Assembly (NCBI GenBank): GCA_046729855.1
Contig: JBKPHM010000042.1
Location: forward strand, 1 to 29,226
From: DATHSY01 sp046729855
GTDB lineage: Bacteria; Actinomycetota; UBA4738; HRBIN12
DNA length: 29,226 nucleotides
Direction: 5' to 3'
The notes beneath the pieces are model-generated. The model did no database searches. It saw only the letters and a program-made list of their open reading frames with translations, and had not been told where the DNA came from. Positions 1 through 7,242 of this stretch are shown here, in pieces. How positions within the stretch are numbered: the first letter of the stretch is position 1; the number at the start of each line of letters is the position of its first letter. A program made the position numbers and the translations under genes.

Positions 1-887
1 GTCTCCGGGTGCCCGGGATCGACCTCCCCGGCGTCCTCGCGCTCCGGTCGGCCGACGAGGCGGCGACCATCCGGGACGCGGCGTCGCGCTCGTCGCGGGT
101 GGTGCTCGTCGGGATGGGGTTCATCGGGGCCGAGGTCGCGGCGTCCCTCAGGCACCTGGGACTCGAGGTAACCGTCGTCGAGTTCCTGGCCACGCCGCTC
201 GAGCGTGTCCTGGGCGCGGAGCTCGGGCGCGTGATCGAGGGGCTCCACCGGGATCACGGCGTCGAGATGATCTTCCGGGACGGCGCCGAGCGGTTCGAGG
301 GCGACGGCCGGTTCGAGGCGCTCGTCACGACCCAGGGTCGGCGCATCGAGGGCGACTTCGCCGTCGTGGGCGTGGGCGTGGAGCCCGCCACGGAGGTCGC
401 GGCCGGGACGGAGATCGAGACCGGCAATGGGATCCTCGTCGACGCCGCCCTGCGAACGAACGTCCCCGGCGTGTTCGCCGCGGGGGACGTCGCCCGCCAC
501 GACCATCCGGTGTTCGGCCCGATCCGCGTGGAGCACTTCGACAACGCCCTGAAGATGGGGGAGGCGGTCGCGCGGTCGATGCTGGGCCGCGAGGAAGCGT
601 TCGACGACCCCCACTGGTTCTGGTCGGATCAGTACGATGCCAACATGCAGATGGCCGGCTTCGCAACGGAGTGGGATCGAGTGGTGATCCGCGGCGACGT
701 CGAGCAGCGCAGCTTCGCCGCGTTCCTCCTGAAGGACGGGGTTCTGCGCTCGACGTTCAGCATGAACTGGCCGCGCGACGTGCGTCGGTCGATGGCGCTG
801 ATCCGCGTGCAGGCGCGACCCGACCCGCAGCAGCTCGCCGACCCGGCGGTCGACGTCCGCACGCTCATGCCCGAGGCACGGACATGA
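1..887 (+). CDS. NAD(P)H-dependent FAD oxidoreductase, ferredoxin-reductase type (5'-truncated)
   Basis: The reading frame is open from the first bases of the window, so the N-terminal FAD-binding part lies outside it. Counting residues from the GTG at position 9, the visible part has the NAD(P)-binding glycine motif GMGFIG (about 35-40), the second FAD motif VPGVFAAGD (about 152-160) and a C-terminal reductase domain with the FWSDQYD segment. This is the layout of the rubredoxin/ferredoxin reductases (HcaD, rhodocoxin reductase) that pass electrons from NAD(P)H to a [2Fe-2S] ferredoxin serving a Rieske oxygenase or a P450. The partner oxygenase is not visible and may lie upstream. The GTG at 9 is unlikely to be the true start because family-like sequence (Leu-Arg) continues before it. 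The stop overlaps the ATG of the next small frame as ATGA. Confidence 0.88.
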   Translation, partial: LRVPGIDLPGVLALRSADEAATIRDAASRSSRVVLVGMGFIGAEVAASLRHLGLEVTVVEFLATPLERVLGAELGRVIEGLHRDHGVEMIFRDGAERFEGDGRFEALVTTQGRRIEGDFAVVGVGVEPATEVAAGTEIETGNGILVDAALRTNVPGVFAAGDVARHDHPVFGPIRVEHFDNALKMGEAVARSMLGREEAFDDPHWFWSDQYDANMQMAGFATEWDRVVIRGDVEQRSFAAFLLKDGVLRSTFSMNWPRDVRRSMALIRVQARPDPQQLADPAVDVRTLMPEART

Positions 888-1060
888 TCGGCCCGACCGT
901 CACGCACGCGCCGTGCGACCTCGAGCAACAGCGCCGTCGTGCGGTGGCCGCACGCGAACGGCTGGCCAACGCGTTGCACCGCCGGCGGCGCGGACGCGAG
1001 GAGGACCTTCCGATGCACCGGGCTCGCGAAGGCGAGGACGTCCTGCACGCCCTGCGATAG
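884..1060 (+). CDS. possible small basic protein, 58 aa
   Basis: A short frame starts at an ATG that overlaps the stop of the upstream flavoprotein (ATGA), the usual sign of translational coupling. It encodes 58 residues rich in Arg, Ala and Glu, with a probable amphipathic helix (DLEQQRRRAVAARERLANAL) and no recognised domain. It fills most of the gap before the aminotransferase. Against it: high-GC DNA gives such frames by chance, and I recognise no family. It could also be non-coding spacer. Confidence 0.3.
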   Translation: MIGPTVTHAPCDLEQQRRRAVAARERLANALHRRRRGREEDLPMHRAREGEDVLHALR

Positions 1061-1103
1061 TCTGACTCGCGACCGCGAGCGCCGCGCTCGAGCTGGCCCC
1101 GAG

Positions 1104-2261
1104 ATGAGCCCCATGGACAGGCCCGAGATCATCCTCGCACCCGGACCGACGCCGATCCCGCCCGAGGTGCTGCTCGCGCAGGCCGGGCCGCTCGTCTACC
1201 ACCGCGGGCCCGCATTCGGGCGGATGCTCCGCGAGGTGACGCAGGGCCTGCAGAGGCTGTTCCGGACGCAGAGTGACGTTTTCGTCATGACGTCGTCGGG
1301 AACCGGGGGTCTCGAGTCGGCGATCGCGAACACGCTCTCGCCCGGGGACCGCGTCCTGATCCCCCTTGCCGGTTTCTTCGCTGAGCGCTGGAAGCAGATC
1401 GCCGAGGCCTACGGACTGACCGTCGAGACGATCGACTACGAATGGGGCCAGACGGTGAAGGCGGCCGACATCGCGTCCGCGCTGAACGACTCGTCGGCCA
1501 AGACCGTACTCCTGACCCACAGCGAGACCTCGACCGGCGTCGTCCACGATGTGGAGGCGGTCACGCGCGCCGCCAAGGAGGCGGGGCGGCTCGTGATCGT
1601 GGACGCGGTGTCCTCGCTCGGCGCTGTGCCGTTCGACATGGACGGATGGGGCGTGGACGTCGCGGTGAGTGGGTCGCAGAAGGCACTTTCGGCTTCGCCG
1701 GGATTGGCGTTCGTCGCGGTGTCGCCGACCGCCTGGGAGGCGCACCGGCGCTCCACGAGCCCGCGCTTCTACTTCGACTGGAGCGTGTACGAGCGGTACT
1801 TCGCGCTGCAGGATGCCGAGAACCCGTGGACGCCTGCGATCTCGGTTGTGCAGGGGCTGCACAGGGCGCTCGAGCTCTATTACCACGACGGTCCGGAGGC
1901 GGCGTTCACTCGGCACGAGCTACTGTCGCGGGCGATCAAGGAGGGGATCCGCGCGCTCGGGCTCGACCTGTTCGGCGAGGACCTCGACCGCGCCTGGACC
2001 GTCACGGCGGTTCGCGCTCCCGAGGGGATCGACGCCGATCGGATCTGCGCCAAGGTTCGCGCCGACTTCGGCATCGTCTTGGCGCCCGGGCAGGGGCCGC
2101 TCAAGGGGAGGGTCTTCCGCATCGGCCACCTCGGGTACTACGACCAGCTCGACATGATCCGCGGGCTCGCCGCGATCGAGATGACGCTCGACGGGCTCGG
2201 ATACCCGCTCAAGCGCGGCGCGGCCGTCGCCGCGGCCGAGGACGTCTTCGCGCAGGCGTAG
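1104..2261 (+). CDS. class V PLP-dependent aminotransferase (serine/alanine-glyoxylate or phosphoserine type)
   Basis: This is a 385-residue fold-type I aminotransferase of the alanine-glyoxylate / serine-pyruvate family. The N-terminal LAPGPTPIPPEV, the SSGTGGLESAI phosphate-binding loop, VVDAVSSLGAVP with the PLP-binding Asp, and the GSQKAL motif with the Schiff-base lysine at about residue 193 all fit. The C-terminal RIGHLGYYD segment is also typical. I chose the ATG at 1104 (another ATG follows at 1113), because upstream sequence in frame looks non-coding. It lies 3 nt before serA. The same pairing of a class V aminotransferase with 3-phosphoglycerate dehydrogenase occurs in other bacteria, for example Thermotoga (from memory). 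It probably transaminates 3-phosphohydroxypyruvate or a related 2-oxoacid, but the substrate cannot be fixed from sequence. Confidence 0.88.
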   Translation: MSPMDRPEIILAPGPTPIPPEVLLAQAGPLVYHRGPAFGRMLREVTQGLQRLFRTQSDVFVMTSSGTGGLESAIANTLSPGDRVLIPLAGFFAERWKQIAEAYGLTVETIDYEWGQTVKAADIASALNDSSAKTVLLTHSETSTGVVHDVEAVTRAAKEAGRLVIVDAVSSLGAVPFDMDGWGVDVAVSGSQKALSASPGLAFVAVSPTAWEAHRRSTSPRFYFDWSVYERYFALQDAENPWTPAISVVQGLHRALELYYHDGPEAAFTRHELLSRAIKEGIRALGLDLFGEDLDRAWTVTAVRAPEGIDADRICAKVRADFGIVLAPGQGPLKGRVFRIGHLGYYDQLDMIRGLAAIEMTLDGLGYPLKRGAAVAAAEDVFAQA

Positions 2262-2264
2262 GCG

Positions 2265-3851
2265 ATGCGCGTCCTGATCACGGAGGCGCTCGCGTCGAGC
2301 GGGCTGGACCTCCTGCGGCGGGACTTCGACGTCGACGTCCGGCCAGAGCTGGCGACGGAGGGTCTGGTCGGGGCGATCCCCGAGTACGACGGGCTGGTCG
2401 TGCGGTCGCAGACGAAGGTGACGGCCGACGTAGTCGAGGCGGGCACCCGCCTCAAGGTGATCGCCAGAGCCGGGATCGGCCTCGACAACGTCGACGTCGA
2501 GGCGGCCACGCGCCGCGGCGTGATGGTCGTCAACGCGCCGCAGTCCAACGTGGTCTCGGCCGCCGAGCACACGATCGCCCTGCTGCTCGCGCAGGCGCGC
2601 AATGTCCCCCAAGCAAACGCCGATCTGCACGCCGGTCGGTGGGAGCGCTCGAGGTGGGAGGGGGTCGAACTGCTCGGCAAGACGATCGGGATCGTCGGCA
2701 TCGGGCGCGTCGGCGCCCTCGTCGCGCAGCGCGCGGCGGCGTTCGGGTTGCGGGTGATCGCGTTCGACCCATATGTGCCGAGGGAGCGCGCCAAGGAGAT
2801 GGGCGTCGAGCTGATGCCGACGCTCGATGCGCTCCTTGTGCAGTCTGACTTCGTCACGGTGCACCTGCCACGCACGGTCGACACGGACGGCCTGATCGGC
2901 GAGCGAGAGCTCGCCCTGATGAAGGAGGGCTCGAGGATCGTGAACACGGCGCGCGGCGGGATCGTCGACGAGGCGGCGCTCGCGAAGGCGATCGAGACCG
3001 GGCGGCTGGCCGGCGCGGCCCTCGACGTGTTCGTCGAGGAGCCGGCGACCTCCTCGCCGCTGTTCGCCCTCGACAACGTCGTCGTCACGCCGCACCTGGG
3101 GGCGTCGACCGCCGAGGCGCAGGACAAGGCCGGGACCACCGTGGCGGAGATGGTTCGGCTCGCGCTCGTCGGCGAGTTCGTCCCTTACGCCGTGAACGTC
3201 TCGGTCGGCGCGGAGGTCTCCGAGACGGTCAAGCCGTTCGTCCCGCTCGCCGAAAAGCTCGGGTCGATCGTCACAGGGCTCGCTCGGGGCGCCGTCGAAG
3301 AGATCGAGTGCCAGTTCATTGGACGGATCGCCGATATCGACACCCGCGTCCTCATGCTGGCGATCGCGAAGGGTGTGCTGTCCGGCGTGGTGCACGAGCC
3401 CGTCTCGTTCGTGAACGCGCCGATCATCGCCCGCGAGCGCGGGATCGCGATCAAGGAGATGCGCTCGCCCGTCTCGAGCGACTACGTGAACCTGATCGGC
3501 GTCCGGGGCCGCACCGAGACGGGCGAGGTCTCGGTTGCCGGCACGCTTCACGGCAAGCGGAACGCGCATCGGATCATGCAAGTCAACGACTACGACATCG
3601 AGATGGAGCCCGCCGAGTACATGCTGTTCTTTACGTACGAGGACCGGCCCGGCGTGATCGGCAAGGTCGGCACGATCCTGGGCAACGCGGGGGTCAACAT
3701 CGCCACGATGGACGTCGGCCGCCCCGAACGGGGCGGCGCCGCCCTCATGGGCCTCACGCTGGACAACCCCGTGCCGCCCGACGTCATCTGGGAGATCGCG
3801 CAGACAATCGAGGCGTACGGCGAGCCGATCTTCATCGTCCTGCCGAGCTGA
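2265..3851 (+). CDS. serA: D-3-phosphoglycerate dehydrogenase
   Basis: SerA oxidises 3-phosphoglycerate to 3-phosphohydroxypyruvate with NAD, the first step of L-serine synthesis. At 528 residues it matches the long type I enzyme of actinobacteria. It has a Rossmann motif GIVGIGRVG, the signature VNTARGGIVDE with catalytic Arg about 230, Glu about 259 in DVFVEEP and His about 277 in PHLGAST. An intervening ASB domain follows (about 320-450), then a C-terminal ACT domain (from about 455, FFTYEDRPGVIGKVG), which in this family binds serine for feedback control. The ATG at 2265 follows the aminotransferase stop by 3 nt, so the two genes are co-transcribed. Confidence 0.96.
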   Translation: MRVLITEALASSGLDLLRRDFDVDVRPELATEGLVGAIPEYDGLVVRSQTKVTADVVEAGTRLKVIARAGIGLDNVDVEAATRRGVMVVNAPQSNVVSAAEHTIALLLAQARNVPQANADLHAGRWERSRWEGVELLGKTIGIVGIGRVGALVAQRAAAFGLRVIAFDPYVPRERAKEMGVELMPTLDALLVQSDFVTVHLPRTVDTDGLIGERELALMKEGSRIVNTARGGIVDEAALAKAIETGRLAGAALDVFVEEPATSSPLFALDNVVVTPHLGASTAEAQDKAGTTVAEMVRLALVGEFVPYAVNVSVGAEVSETVKPFVPLAEKLGSIVTGLARGAVEEIECQFIGRIADIDTRVLMLAIAKGVLSGVVHEPVSFVNAPIIARERGIAIKEMRSPVSSDYVNLIGVRGRTETGEVSVAGTLHGKRNAHRIMQVNDYDIEMEPAEYMLFFTYEDRPGVIGKVGTILGNAGVNIATMDVGRPERGGAALMGLTLDNPVPPDVIWEIAQTIEAYGEPIFIVLPS

Positions 3852-3890
3852 TCCTGCCCCCGAACGTGACCCTGGGCCTTCGCGGGTCTT

Positions 3891-3920
3891 TTGCTGCGCA
3901 GTGCTGGCCGCTGCTACACT
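3891..3920 (+). promoter_or_regulatory. sigma70-type promoter upstream of the MFS exporter
   Basis: TTGCTG (3891-3896) and TACACT (3915-3920) are separated by 18 nt in the 196-bp gap after serA. The predicted start of transcription near 3927 gives a leader of about 120 nt before the exporter ATG at 4048. An ATG at 3930 lies almost at the 5' end of that transcript. Confidence 0.5.
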
Positions 3921-3929
3921 CGCGCGATC

Positions 3930-3974
3930 ATGAGGCGACTCACGGGGATCCCCGGCGGCGGCACGCGTCGATAA
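3930..3974 (+). CDS. possible leaderless leader peptide, 14 aa
   Basis: An ATG 9 nt downstream of the -10 element opens a 14-codon frame (MRRLTGIPGGGTRR) ending in TAA. Its position at the predicted 5' end of the mRNA, followed by a GC hairpin and then the exporter, resembles ribosome-sensed leader peptides of antibiotic-resistance genes. This is positional evidence only; a frame of this length could arise by chance. Confidence 0.28.
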   Translation: MRRLTGIPGGGTRR

Positions 3975-3984
3975 CTGACGCACA

Positions 3985-4000
3985 GCCCGCCTCGGCGGGC
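3985..4000 (+). promoter_or_regulatory. GC-rich hairpin in the exporter leader
   Basis: GCCCGC - CTCG - GCGGGC forms a 6-bp all-GC stem with a tetraloop, 10 nt after the leader-ORF stop and about 47 nt before the exporter start. No U-run follows, so it is not a classical intrinsic terminator. It could act as an attenuator or pause hairpin, or be incidental. Confidence 0.35.
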
Positions 4001-4047
4001 CGGCCCGGTCCCTGTCCCTCGAGCCCCCCGATCCAAGGAGTCGCTTC

Positions 4048-5283
4048 ATGAGCCCTCGCCCGACCCAACCGATCCGCGCGGTACGTCGCATCGCCGTCGC
4101 CAGGCTGATCTCGATCGCCGGCGGCGCGGCCGCGTACACCGCGCTGATGTACACGGTCTACGAACGGACGGGCTCGGCCACCTGGCTGTCCGCGACGCTG
4201 TTCCTGACGTTCGGCGTGGGCGGATTCTTCGCGCCCGTCGGCGGCATGATCGGCGACCGGTTCGACCGCAGGCGCGTCATGGTCGTGTCGGACCTCTTGG
4301 GGGCCGCCTGCTTCGGCGCGATGGCGCTCTCAAGCGACCCCGGGTGGCTGCTCGGGTTCGCGTTCGTCTCCGCGGTGGTCGAGACGCCGTTCTGGTCGGC
4401 CTCCGGCGCCGCGATCCCGAACCTCGTGCCGGCCGAGCGCCTGTCCTGGGCCAACGGGCTGGTCCAGCTCGGCAAGAACGCCGGCGTGACGCTGGGTCCC
4501 GCCGTCGGCGGGCTGCTGCTGTGGAGGATCGGGGCGTCGTGGGTGTTCGCCCTGAACGCCGCGTCGTTCGTCGTCTCGGCCGTGCTCGTGGCGAGCGTGC
4601 ACGCACGGTTCTCGTCCGACCGGACCGCGGAGCAGGAGGACGCGCACCGCGGGCTGCGGGCGGGCTTCGTCTTCATCGCCCGTGACCGGCTGTTGCGAAC
4701 GCTCGTGATCGCCTACGTCGCGTTGGTGTTCGGCATGGGGCTCGTGATGGTGGCGGACGTGCCGCTCGTCGAGCTGTTCGGCGCGGGCGCCGTTGGCTAC
4801 GGGCTGCTGATCACGTGCTGGGGTGGTGGCGCGGTCGCGGGGTCGCTCGCCGGACGCTGGCTGAACGAGGAGAAGGAGCCGAAGGTCCTGTTCCTCGGTC
4901 TTTTGCTGATCGGGCTGACGACGGCCGCGATCGCGATCTCGCCGTGGTTCGCGCCGATCCTCGTGCTGGTGCTGTTGTCCGGGATCGGCGACGCGGTGAC
5001 GATCGTCGCCGACCAGGGGATCCAGCAGCGCCGGACCCCGGACGTCGTGCGCAGCCGCGTGATGGCGGCGTCGGAGGCCCTGGTGACGATCGCGTACGCC
5101 GTCGCCCTGGTCCTCGCGGCACCCGTCCTGGAGGCGACCGGCCCGCAGCAGATCTACCTGATCGGCGGCGCGACGGCGGTGCTCGGGGCCGGACTGCTGT
5201 GGCCGGTGCTGCGGCGTCGTCCGTCGGCCGAGCAAGGTCGCAGCGAAACACCGGTCGTCGAGGAAGTGGCGACCGCCGGGTAG
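4048..5283 (+). CDS. MFS transporter, MefA/EntS-like exporter
   Basis: This 411-residue major facilitator protein has about 12 hydrophobic segments. Motif A between TM2 and TM3 is seen as GMIGDRFDRRRVMV (about residues 71-84). The opening VARLISIAGGAAAYTALMYTVYERTGSATWLS and the central PNLVPAERLSWANGL segment are typical of the MFS_3 group, which includes macrolide (Mef) and enterobactin (EntS) exporters. It should be an inner-membrane proton-driven drug or siderophore efflux pump; the substrate is unknown. The start is set by a strong Shine-Dalgarno AAGGAG (4035-4040) 7 nt before the ATG. It appears to be a single-gene unit with its own promoter and a structured leader. Confidence 0.9.
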   Translation: MSPRPTQPIRAVRRIAVARLISIAGGAAAYTALMYTVYERTGSATWLSATLFLTFGVGGFFAPVGGMIGDRFDRRRVMVVSDLLGAACFGAMALSSDPGWLLGFAFVSAVVETPFWSASGAAIPNLVPAERLSWANGLVQLGKNAGVTLGPAVGGLLLWRIGASWVFALNAASFVVSAVLVASVHARFSSDRTAEQEDAHRGLRAGFVFIARDRLLRTLVIAYVALVFGMGLVMVADVPLVELFGAGAVGYGLLITCWGGGAVAGSLAGRWLNEEKEPKVLFLGLLLIGLTTAAIAISPWFAPILVLVLLSGIGDAVTIVADQGIQQRRTPDVVRSRVMAASEALVTIAYAVALVLAAPVLEATGPQQIYLIGGATAVLGAGLLWPVLRRRPSAEQGRSETPVVEEVATAG

Positions 5284-5310
5284 ATTCTGTGGGTCGGTGG
5301 CGTCTTCGGC

Positions 5311-5365
5311 CTTGTCGGGACGGCGTTGCTGCTAACGCCTGCTGCGCTACCTACCGTCCCGCAAG
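5311..5365. terminator. strong inverted repeat between convergent genes, likely bidirectional terminator
   Basis: CGGGACGG (5316-5323) pairs perfectly with CCGTCCCG (5354-5361). After a single-base bulge at 5315 the stem extends with CTTG (5311-5314) to CAAG (5362-5365), giving 12 pairs. The loop carries a nested small hairpin (CGTT 5324-5327 / AACG 5334-5337). It lies in the 124-bp gap between the exporter and the convergent kinase. There is no U-tract, so termination is inferred from position and stability; a small structured RNA is the alternative. Confidence 0.45.
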
Positions 5366-5407
5366 GACGTCGAGGTCGAGCCCGAGGTCGCGTGACGTCG
5401 GGCGTCG

Positions 5408-6355
5408 CTATGAGGCGGCGGCGCGATCGAGGAACCACCTCATGGCGCCCGCCCGCCGCGGCACGGACGCCGCGACGTCTGGCTCGCGGCGACGGACCGC
5501 GTCGTCGGCCTTGATCAGCGCTCGGCACGCGGCGAAGGTGTCGATGGCGCCCGGCCATTCCTCGGGCCACGGCGCGACTCGTTCGTAGCCTTCGCGGAAC
5601 GCGCCGCGGAACGGCCACGCCGCCTCGTCCTCGCCCATCTCCCACATAGTCACGCCGATGTCTTGCACCGGCCACGCGAGCATGCAGTCGTCGAAATCGA
5701 TGAACCACAGGCGATCCGCTTCGACGAGCACGTTGTCCTGGTGCAGGTCGCCGTGCACGATCCGCGGCGGGTCTGCCCTTCGCAGCCGGGCGATGGCGGC
5801 TTCGGCCGCACCAAATGCTCGCTCGAATACCGACCGCGCCTCGGGACCGACGACATCGGCGTTCGCATCGTCGAACAACGCGCCGCCGCCGTGCGGGAAC
5901 GGACGATCCCAGGTCCTCAGGCCGCGGACGGTCGCGAACGAGCGTCCATGCTCGTGCAGGCGAGCGACCCCCTCCCCGAACGCCGAGACGAGGTGCCGCG
6001 GGGGGTCGTCACCGAGCTTCTCGCCCGGAACCCACGAGAACACGGCCACGCGCCTTGGACCCGCGGGACCATCGACGCGAACCAGCATGGATCCGTCCGT
6101 CGCCCGCACGGGGCGCGACACGCGGATGTCGGCATCCGCGGACAGAGCCCCCAGCCAAGCGAGCTCGCACCGGATCTCGTCGTCCGAGCGTCGATCCGGT
6201 AGGTACACGCGGACGCTGTAGGCGTGGCCCGTGACGGTTTCCGCCCTGAAGGTCGTGTTCCAGTCGTCGCCGACCAGCGTCAGTCGGCCCACGTCGAGGG
6301 CGTACGAGTTCAACGCATCGGCTGCGAGACGTTCGTACGGACCGGTAACGGACAT
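5408..6355 (-). CDS. aminoglycoside-phosphotransferase-fold kinase (APH/SrkA-like)
   Basis: This 315-residue protein has the APH/choline-kinase fold. It carries the Brenner motif HGDLHQDNVL (His201, catalytic Asp203, Asn208) and the metal-binding DFDD (220-223), plus the linker FSWVPGEKLG (about 106-115). Such proteins phosphorylate small hydroxyl compounds (aminoglycosides, homoserine, choline, methylthioribose) or, in the SrkA group, protein residues. The substrate cannot be told here, and the sequence is no closer to known resistance enzymes than to SrkA-like kinases. The gene is divergent from a methyltransferase with a 79-bp gap and convergent with the MFS exporter. Confidence 0.85.
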   Translation of the reverse strand: MSVTGPYERLAADALNSYALDVGRLTLVGDDWNTTFRAETVTGHAYSVRVYLPDRRSDDEIRCELAWLGALSADADIRVSRPVRATDGSMLVRVDGPAGPRRVAVFSWVPGEKLGDDPPRHLVSAFGEGVARLHEHGRSFATVRGLRTWDRPFPHGGGALFDDANADVVGPEARSVFERAFGAAEAAIARLRRADPPRIVHGDLHQDNVLVEADRLWFIDFDDCMLAWPVQDIGVTMWEMGEDEAAWPFRGAFREGYERVAPWPEEWPGAIDTFAACRALIKADDAVRRREPDVAASVPRRAGAMRWFLDRAAAS

Positions 6356-6421
6356 CGAGTTTACCGGCGCGCGAGCCTACCCGGTCCGCGTGGCCGCCGC
6401 GGTGCCGCCCGGCGGGTCGGC

Positions 6422-6427
6422 GTACGG
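6422..6427 (+). promoter_or_regulatory. -10 element for a leaderless methyltransferase mRNA
   Basis: TACGGT ends 7 nt before the GTG start at 6435, which places the transcription start at or next to the start codon. No Shine-Dalgarno sequence is seen and no good -35 is visible. Confidence 0.35.
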
Positions 6428-6434
6428 TCCCAGT

Positions 6435-7172
6435 GTGGCCGTCATCGAGCCGTCGGAGGACGCGTTCGGGCAGGCGCTGCTGGACGTCCACCGCGGTCGA
6501 TCGGGCCCCCCGCTGATCCTCGAGCGGGATGACGGGTGGAGCGGGCCGGCTGTCCCCGCGTCGTTCTTCTTCGAGCCGTACGAGGCGTGGCCGGCATGGG
6601 AACGCCGGGCGATCGATCGTGCTCAGGGGGCGGTGTTGGATCTCGGCGCGGGAGCGGGGCGTCACGCCGTTCACCTGCAAGAGCGCAGGCACGAGGTCAC
6701 GACGGTCGACTGGTCGTCTGGCGCGGTCGAGGTCTGCCGGCGCCGCGGGGTTCGCGACGCGCGGCTGGCCGACATCGACTCGTTCGATGCCGACCGCACC
6801 TGGGACACGTTCCTGCTGATGTGCGGCAACCTCGGCCTGGGAGGCGACTGGGAGCCGTCCAGGGGGCTCCTGCGCAGGCTCGCCGACATGGCATCCGATG
6901 ATGCGGTCCTGATCGGAGACTCCGTCGATCCAGCCAGCGACGATCCGGACGATGTCGCCTACGAACGCGGGAACGCGCGGGCGGGGTTCCATCGTGGTCA
7001 CATACGGCTGCGCTTGCGCTACGGCGAGACCCTCACGCCGTGGTGGGATCAGCTCAACGTACCGCCGGACGACGTCGCCGAGCTCGTCCGCGCAACGGGA
7101 TGGCGGCTCGAGCTCCACGAACGCCACGGGGAGGACCACGTCGTCGTTCTCCGCCGCCACGCGGACAACTGA
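6435..7172 (+). CDS. class I SAM-dependent methyltransferase
   Basis: The 245-residue protein has SAM motif I as VLDLGAGAGRHAVHL, followed by VTTVDWSSGAVEVCRRRGV (motif II region) and a C-terminal segment GWRLELHERHGEDHVVVLRR typical of small-molecule class I methyltransferases. The substrate is unknown. The frame is open further upstream to 6231, but that part is antisense to the kinase gene and does not look like a methyltransferase N-terminus. The GTG at 6435, with a -10 sequence just before it, is the best start and implies leaderless translation. The gene is divergent from the kinase and ends 17 nt before a TetR-type operator. Confidence 0.82.
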   Translation: MAVIEPSEDAFGQALLDVHRGRSGPPLILERDDGWSGPAVPASFFFEPYEAWPAWERRAIDRAQGAVLDLGAGAGRHAVHLQERRHEVTTVDWSSGAVEVCRRRGVRDARLADIDSFDADRTWDTFLLMCGNLGLGGDWEPSRGLLRRLADMASDDAVLIGDSVDPASDDPDDVAYERGNARAGFHRGHIRLRLRYGETLTPWWDQLNVPPDDVAELVRATGWRLELHERHGEDHVVVLRRHADN

Positions 7173-7188
7173 CCCGACGCACGACCGA

Positions 7189-7218
7189 TTGAACGGTCGT
7201 TCAGATCCGTGGTTGGAT
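7189..7218 (+). promoter_or_regulatory. probable promoter of the flavoprotein/GcvT operon
   Basis: TTGAAC (7189-7194) and TTGGAT (7213-7218) are 18 nt apart, with the palindrome at 7190-7203 covering the -35. The -10 is a weak match. A transcript from about 7225 would have an 18-nt leader holding the GAAGGAGG ribosome binding site. Confidence 0.35.
7190..7203. promoter_or_regulatory. TetR-family-type operator
   Basis: TGAACG-GT-CGTTCA is a 14-bp palindrome with perfect 6-bp arms. GAACG/CGTTC half-sites with a 2-bp centre are typical of actinobacterial TetR-family operators. It lies 39 bp upstream of the flavoprotein start and overlaps the probable -35 box, fitting repression. No regulator gene is in the window. 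Confidence 0.6.
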
Positions 7219-7242
7219 GCGTCGTCCCCAGAAGGAGGCACG

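Noticed and set aside
1920..4154. 744-codon open frame on the minus strand opposite the aminotransferase, serA and the start of the exporter gene
   Set aside because: It is antisense to well-recognised genes, its product is an Arg/Asp-rich low-complexity sequence with no domain, and such frames are expected in very GC-rich coding DNA.
5311..5365. Integron attC site
   Set aside because: The structure has GTT/AAC in its centre rather than the RYYYAAC and GTTRRRY boxes at its ends, and no integrase or gene cassette is near.
5408..6355. Aminoglycoside resistance gene
   Set aside because: The Brenner and DFDD motifs define the fold only; the same fold includes SrkA, choline and homoserine kinases, and nothing points to antibiotic substrates.
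6231..6434. N-terminal extension of the methyltransferase at 6435
   Set aside because: It is antisense to the start of the APH-fold kinase, shows no methyltransferase-like sequence, and a -10 element with a GTG lies just before the conserved part.
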